DNA of 64,000 nucleotides from Streptomyces sp. NBC_00335 (GCF_036127095.1 NZ_CP108006.1:7245501-7309500), one strand, 5' to 3'; numbered from the stretch's first letter, positions 6,681 to 15,575 are shown. Notes: generated from the letters alone by a model not told the origin. Numbers and translations: made by a program.

Positions 6681-8933
6681 GTGGAGCGCATGACGCGATG
6701 GGTGCTCGCCCATCGGCTGCCCGTGGTCCTGGTCTGGGTGGTGCTCACCCTGGTCGGGGGCGCCCTGTCCGGCAGCACGATCGAGAGGCTCTCCTTCGAG
6801 TCCCGCCTCCCGGACAAGCCGGCCCAGGTGGCGAACGACACCCTCGCCCGGCACTTCTCCCAGACCGGAGGCAAGAACGCCCCGCTCCTCCTCGTGGTGA
6901 CCGTGCCGGACGGCACGACCGCCGACAGCGAGGAGGTCCGTACGGCCTGGGGCGACCTGATCGCCAAGGTCACTCCGCAGGGCGGCCGCAGCGTGTCCTA
7001 CGCGAACACGGGCGACGACTCCCTGATCTCCGGGGACAGGCGCACCACCGTCGCGCTGCTCTACCCGCCGGCGAACCGCACCAACGCCCCCTACGAGCAG
7101 TCGCTCCCGGGGATCAGGCAGGCGGTCGGGCAGGCGAAGATCGCGGGCGCACCGGTCGAGCTGACCGGCCAGCCCGTCCTGTCCGGCCGCGACAGCGGAG
7201 CCCAGCGCAGCCCGATCCACGAGACGCTGATCGGAGCCCTGGGGGCCCTCGTCGTGCTCTGCCTCGTCTTCACCAGCGGCCTGGCCGTCGTTCCCCTGCT
7301 GATGGCCGCGGTCGCCATCCCCACCACGTTCCTGCTGGTGCGCGGCATCACCGGGGTCACCGACGTCTCGTTCATCGTCCAGTTCCTGGTGGCCCTCATC
7401 GGTCTGGGCATCGCCATCGACTACGCCCTCCTCGTCGTCACCCGCTGGCGGGAGGAACGGCAGAAGCCCGGAGCCGACGGCCCCGGTCCCGCCGCCCGCC
7501 GCGAAGCGGTCGTACGCTCCCTGGCCAGTGCCGGCCGCGCCGTCGCACTCAGCGGCGCCACCGTGGCGATCTCGCTCGCCGCCCTCGTGGTCCTGCCCGT
7601 CCCCTTCCTGCGCAGCGTCGGCTACGCGGGTCTGCTGATCCCGCTCGTCAGCGTCGCGGTCGCCCTGACCCTGCTGCCCGTCCTGCTGTACTCGTGGGGC
7701 GACCAACTCGACCGGCCGCGCCGGGCGCACCGCCCGGACAGCAGGATGTGGGCCAGGATCGCCGGGGCCACCACCCGCCGCCCCGCGCTCACCGCGGTGA
7801 TCAGCGGCGCGCTGCTGCTGGCCCTGGCCGCGCCCGTACTCGCCCTGCGCCTGGGGCAGCCGGCCACCGTGACGCTCGCCCAGGGCGGACAGCCCGCGGC
7901 GGCCTTCCAGCGGATCGTCGACGCGGGCTTCGGCGAGGGCATCGCACGCCCTCTCGAAGTCGTCGTGGACGGCGCGAGCAGTGTCGCGATGGAGAGCAGG
8001 CTCGGCGCTCTCGAAGGCGTCGCGGGCTCCGTGGCCCCCGCGGGCTGGCAGCGCGGCGGACGGCGCATCGTCGAGGTGTGGACCGCGGCGGACCCGTCGA
8101 GCGGCGACGGCCGGGACGCGGTGACGGCGGTCATGGACACGGCGGGGGAGACCCCCGGCGCGCTCGTGGGCGGCGGACCCGCCCAGGACGTCGACTTCAT
8201 CGACGCGGTCTACGGGTCCCTCGGGCTCATCCTCGTCTTCGTCGCCCTGCTCACCTTCGTCGTGCTGGCCCGGACCCTGCGCTCGGTGGTCCTGCCGGTG
8301 AAGGCCCTGGTCCTCAACGCACTGTCGACCTGCGCGGCGTACGGGGTGGTCGTGCTCGTCTGGCAGGAGGGCCACGGGAGCGAGGCGCTGTTCGGCACCC
8401 CGGCGATCGGGGCGGTGACCATCTGGATCCCCATGGCGGTCTTCGCCTTCCTCTTCGGGCTGTCCATGGACTACGAGGTGTTCATCCTCCACCGCATCCG
8501 CGAATCCCACCTGGAGCTGGCCGCCGAGGGGGTGCGCGACACGGTGATCCCCTCCGTCGTGACGGGCATCGGCCGGACCGGCCGGCTCGTGACCTCCGCG
8601 GCGCTCATCCTCTTCCTGGCCTTCACCGCGCTGGGCAGCGTCCCCATCACCGACGTGAAGGTGTTCGCCACCGCGCTGGCGGCGGGCGTCATCATCGACG
8701 CCACCGTCGTACGCGGCCTCCTCACCCCGGCTCTGGTCACCCTCCTCGGGCGGTCCAACTGGTGGTTCCCGGACGCCTTGGGCCGGTTGCTCGTCACCTC
8801 CCCCGGACGGGCGGCCGGCCCGGGGCGGGACCCCGGCCTTGACGCGGCGGCAGACGGTGGGGGCGGGGCGGTGACGCCGGCCGTCGTTCCCTCCTCGGCG
8901 ACGGCGGGCCCGCGCGGCCACGGACGTCGGTGA
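6681..8933 (+). CDS. MMPL/RND-family exporter
   Basis: The protein has 750 residues with the RND-type duplicated layout: an N-terminal membrane helix (HRLPVVLVWVVLTLVGGAL), an extracytoplasmic domain to about residue 170, a block of membrane helices with the MMPL signature GLGIAIDYALLVVTRWREE near residue 245, a second extracytoplasmic domain, and a second membrane block with FGLSMDYEVFILHRIRE near residue 595. Actinobacterial MMPL proteins use the proton gradient to export lipids or toxic compounds. The start is a GTG with AGGAGGT six bases upstream. The promoter contains a perfect palindrome, so expression is probably repressed until an inducer arrives. Confidence 0.93.
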   Translation: MERMTRWVLAHRLPVVLVWVVLTLVGGALSGSTIERLSFESRLPDKPAQVANDTLARHFSQTGGKNAPLLLVVTVPDGTTADSEEVRTAWGDLIAKVTPQGGRSVSYANTGDDSLISGDRRTTVALLYPPANRTNAPYEQSLPGIRQAVGQAKIAGAPVELTGQPVLSGRDSGAQRSPIHETLIGALGALVVLCLVFTSGLAVVPLLMAAVAIPTTFLLVRGITGVTDVSFIVQFLVALIGLGIAIDYALLVVTRWREERQKPGADGPGPAARREAVVRSLASAGRAVALSGATVAISLAALVVLPVPFLRSVGYAGLLIPLVSVAVALTLLPVLLYSWGDQLDRPRRAHRPDSRMWARIAGATTRRPALTAVISGALLLALAAPVLALRLGQPATVTLAQGGQPAAAFQRIVDAGFGEGIARPLEVVVDGASSVAMESRLGALEGVAGSVAPAGWQRGGRRIVEVWTAADPSSGDGRDAVTAVMDTAGETPGALVGGGPAQDVDFIDAVYGSLGLILVFVALLTFVVLARTLRSVVLPVKALVLNALSTCAAYGVVVLVWQEGHGSEALFGTPAIGAVTIWIPMAVFAFLFGLSMDYEVFILHRIRESHLELAAEGVRDTVIPSVVTGIGRTGRLVTSAALILFLAFTALGSVPITDVKVFATALAAGVIIDATVVRGLLTPALVTLLGRSNWWFPDALGRLLVTSPGRAAGPGRDPGLDAAADGGGGAVTPAVVPSSATAGPRGHGRR

Positions 8934-9118
8934 TCCGCCGGATCGGTGGGTCCACGGGGTCGGCCGGGTCCGCCGGGATCCGCCGGAATCCGTCCCGTGC
9001 CGATGTCTACCGGTCCAAGCCTCCTCGCCCGATCATGACCGGACGGTCCCGCCCCCGGGACGCGGCAGTCGGGGATCGCGGGTCACGCGCGGGCCCGATG
9101 CGGAGAGGAGCGGCACTC

Positions 9119-9496
9119 ATGGAGGACGAGGCGGCGGACGCGGTGGCCACGGCCACGGCGATCGTGCATGCGGCGGCGATCAGGCGGGCACGGCAGGAGC
9201 AGGTCGTACGGGCGGTGGCGTGGCTCTGGGGCGGGGCGTTCCTGGCCGGCTGCCCGTCCGGCGTGTGGTGGAGAGGGGACCGGGCGAACATCCCGCTCGT
9301 CGGTGAGGTGCTCGCCGCCTGGGGTCCGGGCACGATGCCCTACCCGACCGACCTGATCGGGCTGATGCTCCTCGTGTACGCGGCCCTCTTCGCGGCCGCC
9401 GGGGCCGGGGCCCTGTGGTGCGGCGCCGCGGACCTCGCCCGCCGCGTGAACCCTCTCGCGCGCTACGACCGGCCCCGGGAAAACCATGGATCGTGA
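9119..9496 (+). CDS. small membrane protein, unknown function
   Basis: I do not recognise this family. I start it at the ATG at 9119, which has GAGAGGA nine bases upstream, giving 125 residues; the open frame continues upstream to 8930, but those residues are Arg/Ser/Gly-rich and look non-coding. The protein begins with an acidic, alanine-rich helix (EDEAADAVATATAIVHAAA), then a first hydrophobic segment (VRAVAWLWGGAFLAGC), an extracytoplasmic loop with several Trp, and a second hydrophobic segment (LIGLMLLVYAALFAAAGAGA). It lies between the MMPL exporter and the HipA-like gene without obvious coupling to either. Confidence 0.65.
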   Translation: MEDEAADAVATATAIVHAAAIRRARQEQVVRAVAWLWGGAFLAGCPSGVWWRGDRANIPLVGEVLAAWGPGTMPYPTDLIGLMLLVYAALFAAAGAGALWCGAADLARRVNPLARYDRPRENHGS

Positions 9497-9523
9497 ACCA
9501 TGATCGCCGGATAGCCTGGATAA

Positions 9524-10363
9524 ATGCTCACAGAAGTGATCGCGACCCGCTATGTGACGCCCCTGCGTGAGGGCGGCTCGCTCCCGGGAATCGTGGAAGC
9601 CGACGATCTCGGCACGTACGTCATGAAGTTCACCGGAGCCGGCCAGGGCCGCAAGACCCTGGTCGCCGAGGTCATCTGCGGCCGGCTGGCCCAGCGGCTG
9701 GGGCTGCGCGTCCCCCGGCTGGTGCAGATGCAGCTCGACCCGGTCATCGGGCTCGGTGAGCCCGACCAGGAGGTCCAGGAGCTGCTGAAGGCCAGCGGCG
9801 GGCTGAACCTCGGGATGGACTACCTCCCCGGCTCGATCGGCTTCGACCCGCTCGCGTACCAGGTGGACCCGGTGGAGGCGGGGCGCGTGGTCTGGTTCGA
9901 CGCACTGATCAACAACGTCGACCGGTCCTGGCGCAATCCCAACATGCTGGTCTGGCACGGGGACCTCTGGCTCATCGACCACGGCGCCACCATGATCTGG
10001 CATCACAACTGGCCCACCGCCGAGAGCGCCGCCGCCAAGCCCTACAACGCCTCCGACCACGTACTGGCCCCGGTCGGCCCGGACATCGCGGCGGCGGCGG
10101 CCGCGCTCGCGCCGCTGGTCACCGAGGAGCTGCTCACCGAGGTCGCGGCCGACGTGCCCGACGAGTGGCTGGTCGACGAGCCGGGCTTCGACTCCACCGA
10201 CGCGCTGCGCCGCGCCTACGTGCAGGCCCTGCTGCCGCGCGCGGCCACGATCCACGAGAGGATCACGATGGAGGCCGAGGCGAAGGTCCGGTCGGGTCCG
10301 CCCGGCTGGCTCGCCGACCGCCTCGACCCCCGTCCCCGGAAGATGAAGAGCGACAGCGAGTGA
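9524..10363 (+). CDS. HipA-family kinase-like protein
   Basis: A protein of 279 residues with a reduced HipA/PI3K-like kinase fold. The ATP-side lysine is likely in YVMKFTGAGQGRKTLVAE, and the catalytic and metal-binding loop is FDALINNVDRSWRNPNML followed by LWLIDHGATM, corresponding to the D...N and D motifs of HipA-type kinases. It lacks the N-terminal subdomain of classical HipA toxins. The ATG has no Shine-Dalgarno, and TAGCCT, a plausible -10 box, ends six bases before it, so translation may be leaderless. The stop codon overlaps the GTG start of a DUF3037 gene. This pair is widely conserved in actinobacteria; its substrate is not known to me. Confidence 0.82.
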   Translation: MLTEVIATRYVTPLREGGSLPGIVEADDLGTYVMKFTGAGQGRKTLVAEVICGRLAQRLGLRVPRLVQMQLDPVIGLGEPDQEVQELLKASGGLNLGMDYLPGSIGFDPLAYQVDPVEAGRVVWFDALINNVDRSWRNPNMLVWHGDLWLIDHGATMIWHHNWPTAESAAAKPYNASDHVLAPVGPDIAAAAAALAPLVTEELLTEVAADVPDEWLVDEPGFDSTDALRRAYVQALLPRAATIHERITMEAEAKVRSGPPGWLADRLDPRPRKMKSDSE

Positions 10364-10743
10364 TCAAGCGGGACGTGTTCGAGTACGCGCTGGTGCGTGT
10401 GGTGCCCCGGATGGAGCGCGGGGAGTGTTTCAACGCCGGCGTGATCGTCTACTGCCGGGCGCGCTCGTACGTCGCCGCGCGCACCCATCTGGACGAGGCG
10501 AAGCTCCTCGTGCTGGATCCGGGGGCCGACGTGGCCGGGGTACGGGCCGCGTTGCGCGGGGTCGAGGGCGTGTGCACGGGCGGCGAGTTCGCGGGGCAGG
10601 CGGCCGGTGACGACGCGGGGCGGCGGTTCCGGTGGCTGATCGCACCCCGGAGCACCGTCGTGCAGCCCGGCCCGGTGCACATCGGCCTGACGGCCGATCC
10701 CGAGGTGGAGGTGGAGCGGCTGCTGGACCTGCTGGTCCGGTAG
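10360..10743 (+). CDS. DUF3037 protein, partner of the HipA-like kinase
   Basis: This 127-residue protein starts with RDVFEYALVRVVPRMERGE and contains ECFNAGVIVYCR, the hallmark of DUF3037. The start GTG overlaps the kinase stop as GTGA, which indicates translational coupling and a joint role, perhaps as an antitoxin, regulator or substrate of the kinase. The fold is a compact alpha/beta domain with no visible catalytic motif. The function is inferred only from its constant neighbour. Confidence 0.85.
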   Translation: MIKRDVFEYALVRVVPRMERGECFNAGVIVYCRARSYVAARTHLDEAKLLVLDPGADVAGVRAALRGVEGVCTGGEFAGQAAGDDAGRRFRWLIAPRSTVVQPGPVHIGLTADPEVEVERLLDLLVR

Positions 10744-10759
10744 CCCGATCGACTCCCCG

Positions 10760-10788
10760 TTGACACGGAGTGCCAGGGCTCCTAGCGT
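10760..10788 (+). promoter_or_regulatory. sigma-70-type promoter of the fabG/SDR pair
   Basis: A perfect TTGACA (10760-10765) is followed after 17 bases by TAGCGT (10783-10788). Just downstream, CTAAGCGGTTGCTCAG (10806-10821) is an imperfect palindrome that would overlap the first transcribed bases. It resembles operators of TetR-type regulators of lipid genes, but the binding protein is not in the window. Confidence 0.75.
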
Positions 10789-10858
10789 CTCCTCAGCTGA
10801 AGCTACTAAGCGGTTGCTCAGCCCTGAGGGGCCGCTTTCCGAGGCGAGGAGATCCAGC

Positions 10859-11620
10859 ATGTCCACCACCGAGCAGCGCGTCGCGATCGTGACCGGGGCG
10901 GCCCGGGGCATCGGCGCGGCCACCGCCCTGCGCCTGGCCGCCGAAGGGCGGGCCGTCGCCGTACTCGACCTGGACGAGGCGGCCTGCAAGGACACCGTGG
11001 AGGCGATCACGGCGGCCGGCGGCACGGCCGTCGCGATCGGCTGCGACGTCGCCGACAGCGCCCAGGTGGAGGCGGCCGTCGAGCGGGTGGTGAGCCTGCT
11101 CGGCGCTCCGACCATCCTGGTCAACAATGCGGGTGTGCTGCGCGACAACCTGCTCTTCAAGATGAGCGACACCGACTGGGACACCGTCATGAACGTGCAC
11201 CTGCGCGGTGCGTTCCTGATGTCGAAGGCCTGTCAGAAGCACATGGTGGCAGCCAAGTTCGGCCGGATCGTGAGCCTCTCCAGCAGCTCCGCGCTCGGCA
11301 ACCGCGGCCAGGCCAACTACTCGGCGGCCAAGGCCGGTCTGCAGGGCTTCACCAAGACGCTGGCCATCGAGCTCGGCAAGTTCGGCATCACCGCGAACGC
11401 CGTCGCCCCCGGTTTCATCGTCACCGAGATGACCGCGCACACGGCCTCCCGGGTCGGGATGGACTTCGAGGACTTCCAGGCCGCGGCCGCCACGCAGATC
11501 CCGGTGCAGCGCGTCGGGCGCCCGGACGACGTGGCCAACGCCATTGCCTTCTTCGCCGGCGAGGCCGCCGGCTTCGTTTCCGGCCAGGTCATGTACGTGG
11601 CCGGCGGCCCGCTCAGCTGA
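10859..11620 (+). CDS. fabG: SDR oxidoreductase, 3-oxoacyl-ACP reductase-like (FabG type)
   Basis: This 253-residue classical short-chain dehydrogenase has the TGAARGIG nucleotide motif at its N-terminus, NNAG, and the catalytic Ser and YxxxK (NYSAAKAG), and it ends in the usual glycine-rich tail. It reduces a keto group with NAD(P)H, most likely a 3-oxoacyl thioester, as in FabG. The ATG at 10859 has AGGAGA eight bases upstream; an upstream extension of 33 residues in the same frame crosses the promoter and is rejected. A second SDR gene follows after 20 bp, so the two form an operon that may act in fatty acid or polyketide metabolism rather than core fatty acid synthesis. Confidence 0.88.
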   Translation: MSTTEQRVAIVTGAARGIGAATALRLAAEGRAVAVLDLDEAACKDTVEAITAAGGTAVAIGCDVADSAQVEAAVERVVSLLGAPTILVNNAGVLRDNLLFKMSDTDWDTVMNVHLRGAFLMSKACQKHMVAAKFGRIVSLSSSSALGNRGQANYSAAKAGLQGFTKTLAIELGKFGITANAVAPGFIVTEMTAHTASRVGMDFEDFQAAAATQIPVQRVGRPDDVANAIAFFAGEAAGFVSGQVMYVAGGPLS

Positions 11621-11640
11621 CGAAAGGCAGGGTTCACGTC

Positions 11641-12402
11641 ATGACGTACGACGGAACGGACAGCGGCAAGGTGGCGCTGATCACCGGGGCGAGCCGGGGC
11701 ATCGGCTACGGCATCGCCGAGGCCCTGGTGGCGCGCGGCGACCGGCTCTGCATCACCGGGCGGAACGAGGAGGCCCTCAAGGAGGCCGTCGAGCAGCTCG
11801 GTGCGGACCGGGTGATCGGGGTCGCGGGCAAGGCGCACGACGAGGCCCACCAGGCCGTCGCCGTGGAGCGGGCGATGGAGGCCTTCGGCCGCGTCGACTT
11901 CCTGATCAACAACGCGGGGACCAATCCGGTCTTCGGGCCGATCGCGGACCTGGACCTCGGGGTGGCCCGCAAGGTCTTCGAGACCAATGTGATCTCGGCG
12001 CTCGGCTTCGCCCAGCGCACCTGGCACGCCTGGCAGAAGGAGAACGGCGGCGCGATCGTCAACATCGCCTCCATCGCCGGCGTCTCCGCCTCGCCCTTCA
12101 TCGGGGCGTACGGGATGAGCAAGGCGGCCATGGTCAACCTGACCCTCCAGCTCGCCCACGAGATGGCGCCGGGGGTCCGGGTCAACGCGATCGCGCCCGC
12201 GGTGGTGAAGACCAAGTTCGCGCAGGCGCTCTACGAGGGCCGGGAACAGGAGGCGGCCGCGGCCTATCCGCTGGGCCGGCTCGGGGTTCCGGAGGACATC
12301 GGAGGGGCCGCCGCTTTTCTTACATCTGCACAAGCGGAATGGATCACGGGACAAACTCTGATCGTTGACGGGGGAATGTTCCTCAATGCCGGAGTGCATT
12401 GA
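11641..12402 (+). CDS. SDR family oxidoreductase
   Basis: A 253-residue classical SDR with TGASRGIG, NNAG (INNAGTNPVFGP), the Ser of NIASIAG and YGMSK as the catalytic YxxxK, and the closing VDGGMFLNAG. It is the second gene of the fabG-type operon and ends in a perfect 12-bp hairpin. The substrate is probably a hydroxy- or keto-acyl compound handled together with the upstream enzyme, but this is inference. It is not a close copy of its neighbour, so the pair did not arise by recent duplication. Confidence 0.9.
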   Translation: MTYDGTDSGKVALITGASRGIGYGIAEALVARGDRLCITGRNEEALKEAVEQLGADRVIGVAGKAHDEAHQAVAVERAMEAFGRVDFLINNAGTNPVFGPIADLDLGVARKVFETNVISALGFAQRTWHAWQKENGGAIVNIASIAGVSASPFIGAYGMSKAAMVNLTLQLAHEMAPGVRVNAIAPAVVKTKFAQALYEGREQEAAAAYPLGRLGVPEDIGGAAAFLTSAQAEWITGQTLIVDGGMFLNAGVH

Positions 12403-12414
12403 CCGATAATCGGA

Positions 12415-12445
12415 CGCATTTGCCTCTCAAGGGGAGGCAAATGCG
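12415..12445 (+). terminator. hairpin terminator after the SDR operon
   Basis: CGCATTTGCCTC pairs perfectly with GAGGCAAATGCG across a 7-base loop, starting 12 bp after the SDR stop codon. Confidence 0.9.
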
Positions 12446-12492
12446 TACCGAATGGGCACGTAATCGGTCAAGTGCCTCATGAAACCTACCCA

Positions 12493-12520
12493 TTGGTTTC
12501 GTGATGCTCTGCGGTAGGGT
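12493..12520 (+). promoter_or_regulatory. probable promoter of the solute-binding protein gene
   Basis: TTGGTT (12493-12498) and TAGGGT (12515-12520) are separated by 16 bases. The latter matches the common Streptomyces -10 form. The start codon lies 35 bp downstream with a good ribosome binding site. Confidence 0.5.
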
Positions 12521-12554
12521 CTGCCGCACCCCTGGCTGATCGAGGAGCGTGCAC

Positions 12555-14138
12555 GTGTTCAACCGGACCAGATGCCTGCAGATCACTGCGGCCGTTGCGT
12601 CCATATCCCTGCTCTCCGGATGCGGCCTGTTCTCGGACGACGGTGGCAATGGCGAACAGCGGATCGTCGTCGGAACGACGAGCGCACCCACGACCCTCGA
12701 TCCGGCCGCGGCCTGGGACGGCTCCTGGGAGCTCTACCGGAACGTCTACCAGACCCTGCTGGCGTTCCCCACGGGTGCCACCAAGCCCCAGCCGGACGCC
12801 GCCCAGAGCTGCGAGTTCACCGACTCCGGGAACGAGTCGTACCGCTGCACCGTGCGCAAGGGCCTGAAGTTCTCCGACGGCGAGCCGCTGGACGCCAAGG
12901 CCGTCAAGCACTCCCTGGACCGGATCATGGCCATCGACGCCCCCTCCGGCCCCAAGGCCCTCTTCGGCAGCCTCGACAAGATCGAGACGCCGGACGCGCA
13001 GACGGTGGTCTTCCACCTGAAAACCCCGGACGCCACCTTCCCCTTCGTGCTCGGCTCCCCGGCCGCCTCGCTGGTCTCGCCGAAGCAGTACCCGGCCGAC
13101 AAGCTGCGCGAGGGCGACAAGGTCACCGGCTCCGGCCCGTACACCCTCGAGTCGTACAAAGAGGGCAGCGAGGCGGTCCTGAACCGCAACGAGAGCTACA
13201 ACGGCTTCGCCAACCGCCGCAACGGCGGGGCCACGATCCGCTACTTCGCGGACTCCAAGAAGATGATCGCGGCCCTCAAGGGCAAGGAGATCGACGCGAC
13301 CTACCGCGGCCTCTCCGCCGAGGAGGTCAAGGACCTCCAGGCCCCCGCCTCGCACGACGAGGGCGTCCAGGTCGTCGAGAACGTCGGCGCCGAGATCCGC
13401 TACCTGATCTTCAACCCCAAGGACCCGCAGGTCGCCAAGGTCCAGGTGCGCCAGGCGATCGCGCAGCTCATCGACCGCGGGGCGCTCGTCTCGCAGGTCT
13501 ACCAGGGCACCGCCGAGCCGCTCTACTCGATGGTCCCCAAGGGGGTCGTCGGCCACAAGACGCCGTTCTACGACAAGTACGGCCAGCCGGACGTGGCCAA
13601 GGCCAAGAAGACCCTCAAGGACGCCGGGATCCCCACGCCGGTCGACCTGACCTTCTGGTACACCACCGACCGCTACGGTGCCTCCACCGCGGACGAGTTC
13701 ACCGAGCTCAAGCGCCAGCTCGACGAGAGCGGGCTCTTCAAGATCACCCTGCGCGGGCAGCCCTGGAAGGCCTTCCAGGAGGGCTACAAGAAGGGCGAAT
13801 ACCCGGTCTTCGGCCGCGGTTGGTTCCCCGACTTCCCGGACCCGGACAACTTCATCGCGCCGTTCGTCGGCAAGGAGAACGCGGTCGGCACCCCGTACGA
13901 GTCCAACGAGATCCTGAGCGTCATCCTGCCCAAGTCCCGCCGCGAGAGCGACCGGTCGGCCGGCGTCCACGAGTTCGAGAAGGCCCAGCAGATCTTCGCC
14001 GACGACGTCCGGCTGCTGCCCCTGTGGCAGGGCAAGCTGTACGTCGCCGCCCGCGAGGACATCGCCGGCGCGGAGCGGGCGCTCGACCCGCAGACCGTCA
14101 TGCAGCTGTGGGAGCTGCACCGCAAGACCAGCTGGTAG
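12555..14138 (+). CDS. ABC transporter solute-binding lipoprotein, family 5 (peptide type)
   Basis: The protein has 527 residues. An N-terminal signal ends in the lipobox LLSGC, so the mature protein is a membrane-anchored lipoprotein. The rest is the SBP_bac_5 domain that binds oligopeptides, dipeptides or nickel: TTSAPTTLDPAAAWDG at the start, GLKFSDGEPLDAKAVKHSLD, and a C-terminal lobe with FGRGWFPDFPDPDNF. I use the GTG at 12555 because AGGAG lies seven bases upstream; a GTG two codons earlier is too close. No permease or ATPase genes follow, so it must work with a distant transporter. A strong hairpin closes the unit. Confidence 0.92.
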   Translation: MFNRTRCLQITAAVASISLLSGCGLFSDDGGNGEQRIVVGTTSAPTTLDPAAAWDGSWELYRNVYQTLLAFPTGATKPQPDAAQSCEFTDSGNESYRCTVRKGLKFSDGEPLDAKAVKHSLDRIMAIDAPSGPKALFGSLDKIETPDAQTVVFHLKTPDATFPFVLGSPAASLVSPKQYPADKLREGDKVTGSGPYTLESYKEGSEAVLNRNESYNGFANRRNGGATIRYFADSKKMIAALKGKEIDATYRGLSAEEVKDLQAPASHDEGVQVVENVGAEIRYLIFNPKDPQVAKVQVRQAIAQLIDRGALVSQVYQGTAEPLYSMVPKGVVGHKTPFYDKYGQPDVAKAKKTLKDAGIPTPVDLTFWYTTDRYGASTADEFTELKRQLDESGLFKITLRGQPWKAFQEGYKKGEYPVFGRGWFPDFPDPDNFIAPFVGKENAVGTPYESNEILSVILPKSRRESDRSAGVHEFEKAQQIFADDVRLLPLWQGKLYVAAREDIAGAERALDPQTVMQLWELHRKTSW

Positions 14139-14158
14139 CAGGCCCCGTACGCCGCCCC

Positions 14159-14196
14159 GCCCGCCCGCACCGCCCACCCGGGCGGGGTGGGCGGGC
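14159..14196 (+). terminator. hairpin terminator after the solute-binding protein gene
   Basis: A 17-bp GC-rich stem with two mismatches and a 4-base loop lies 20 bp after the stop codon, followed by GTTGT. Confidence 0.8.
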
Positions 14197-14294
14197 GCCG
14201 CGTTGTCAGTGGTCACCGGTAAGTTCTTGATCCGTCGCGCGAAGCAGTTGCGCGGGCGTGAAGTCTCGAACAACGTGTACCGGAGGTTGTCGCC

Positions 14295-14975
14295 GTGACC
14301 CAGATGCTGCCCGAGTCCTGGCTCCCCGTCCTCGGCGGGGAGCTGGATCAGCCCTACTTCAAGGAACTCACCGAGTTCGTCGAGAAGGAGCGGGCGAACG
14401 GGCCGGTCTACCCGCCCCGCGAGCAGGTCTTCGCGGCCCTGGAGGCCACCGCGTTCGACCAGGTGAAGGTGCTGGTCCTCGGCCAGGACCCGTACCACGG
14501 TGCGGGCCAGGGCCACGGGCTGTGCTTCTCCGTGCAGCCCGGCGTGAAGACCCCGCCCTCGCTGCGCAACATCTACAAGGAGATGCAGGCGGAGCTGGAC
14601 ACCCCCATCCCGGACAACGGGTACTTGATGCCGTGGGCCGAGCAGGGCGTCCTGCTGCTCAACGCGGTGCTCACCGTCCGCGAGGCGGAGCCCAACTCGC
14701 ACAAGGGCAAGGGCTGGGAGAAGTTCACCGACGCGGTGATCCGCGCGGTGGCCGCGCGCCCCGACCCGGCCGTCTTCGTCCTCTGGGGGGCGTACGCCCA
14801 GAAGAAGCTCCCGCTGATCGACGAGGAGCGGCACGCGGTCGTCAAGGGGGCCCACCCCTCCCCGCTGTCGGCCAAGAAGTTCTTCGGCTCCCGGCCGTTC
14901 ACCCAGATCAACGAGGCCGTCGCCGCCCAGGGCCATGCGCCGATCGACTGGCGGATCCCGGACCTGGGCCGATGA
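14295..14975 (+). CDS. ung: uracil-DNA glycosylase, family 1
   Basis: A protein of 226 residues, the usual length for Ung. The water-activating loop GQDPYHG is at about residues 63-69, the uracil-binding part includes LLLNAVLTV, and the DNA-minor-groove loop HPSPLS is near residue 186. It removes uracil from DNA at the start of base excision repair. The start is GTG at 14295 with GGAGG about eight bases upstream. It is a single gene with its own leader region; no repair partner is adjacent. Confidence 0.97.
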   Translation: MTQMLPESWLPVLGGELDQPYFKELTEFVEKERANGPVYPPREQVFAALEATAFDQVKVLVLGQDPYHGAGQGHGLCFSVQPGVKTPPSLRNIYKEMQAELDTPIPDNGYLMPWAEQGVLLLNAVLTVREAEPNSHKGKGWEKFTDAVIRAVAARPDPAVFVLWGAYAQKKLPLIDEERHAVVKGAHPSPLSAKKFFGSRPFTQINEAVAAQGHAPIDWRIPDLGR

Positions 14976-15068
14976 CCGACCGCGCCTAGGCGGCATTGCC
15001 GGTGCCTCCGGCTAGCGTCTTGATGATCAGACCGGAGCAGGTCTGACAGGAACAAGCCGGAGGCCGCG

Positions 15069-15575
15069 TTGACGGAGCAGCAGGAGGCGTCTGAGGACGC
15101 CGTCATGACCAGGATCGGCCAAGCGGCCATCCTGCTGCACGCCGGCGACCGCGAGGAGGCCCGCAACCGGCTCGGCGAGATCTGGTCCGAGATCGGCACG
15201 GAGGGCGACTCCCTGCACCGCTGCACGCTCGCGCACTACCTCGCCGACGCGCAGGACGACCCCGCCGAGGAGCTGGCCTGGGACCTCAGGGCCCTGGCCG
15301 CCGCGCACGCCGAAGCCGACGGCGACGGTCCCGGTCCGCCCCCGGCCGTCCGGGTCTTCTACCCGTCGCTGCACCTGAGCCTGGCCGCCGACTACGTGAA
15401 GCTACGGCGCCCCGAGGCGGCCCGGATCCACCTGGCGCGGGCCCGCGCCGCCACCGGTGCCCTGGCCGACGACGGGTACGGGAACGGCGTACGGGCCGCC
15501 ATCGCCCGCCTGGAGCGCCGCCTGGCGGCGGAACCGGGGGAGGGGCCCCGACCGTTCCCGGAGCAGAACCAGTAG
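15069..15575 (+). CDS. small helical (TPR-like) protein, unknown function
   Basis: A protein of 168 residues starting with TTG, supported by GGAGG six bases upstream. It is predicted to be all-helical with TPR-like periodicity: AILLHAGDREEARNRLGEIWSEIG near the N-terminus and YVKLRRPEAARIHLARARAA further on. The N-terminus is polar and there is no signal or membrane segment. Such proteins are common in Streptomyces genomes as single genes, and I know of no assigned function. It probably mediates protein contacts. Confidence 0.75.
   Translation: MTEQQEASEDAVMTRIGQAAILLHAGDREEARNRLGEIWSEIGTEGDSLHRCTLAHYLADAQDDPAEELAWDLRALAAAHAEADGDGPGPPPAVRVFYPSLHLSLAADYVKLRRPEAARIHLARARAATGALADDGYGNGVRAAIARLERRLAAEPGEGPRPFPEQNQ

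Noticed and set aside
6255..8921. An 888-codon minus-strand open frame opposite the MMPL gene
   Set aside because: It is a shadow of the MMPL gene; it also reads through the terminator hairpin and the 10-bp repeats.
12486..14996. An 836-codon minus-strand open frame opposite the solute-binding protein and ung genes
   Set aside because: Both plus-strand genes have complete family motifs; the opposite frame crosses their terminator and has no domain.
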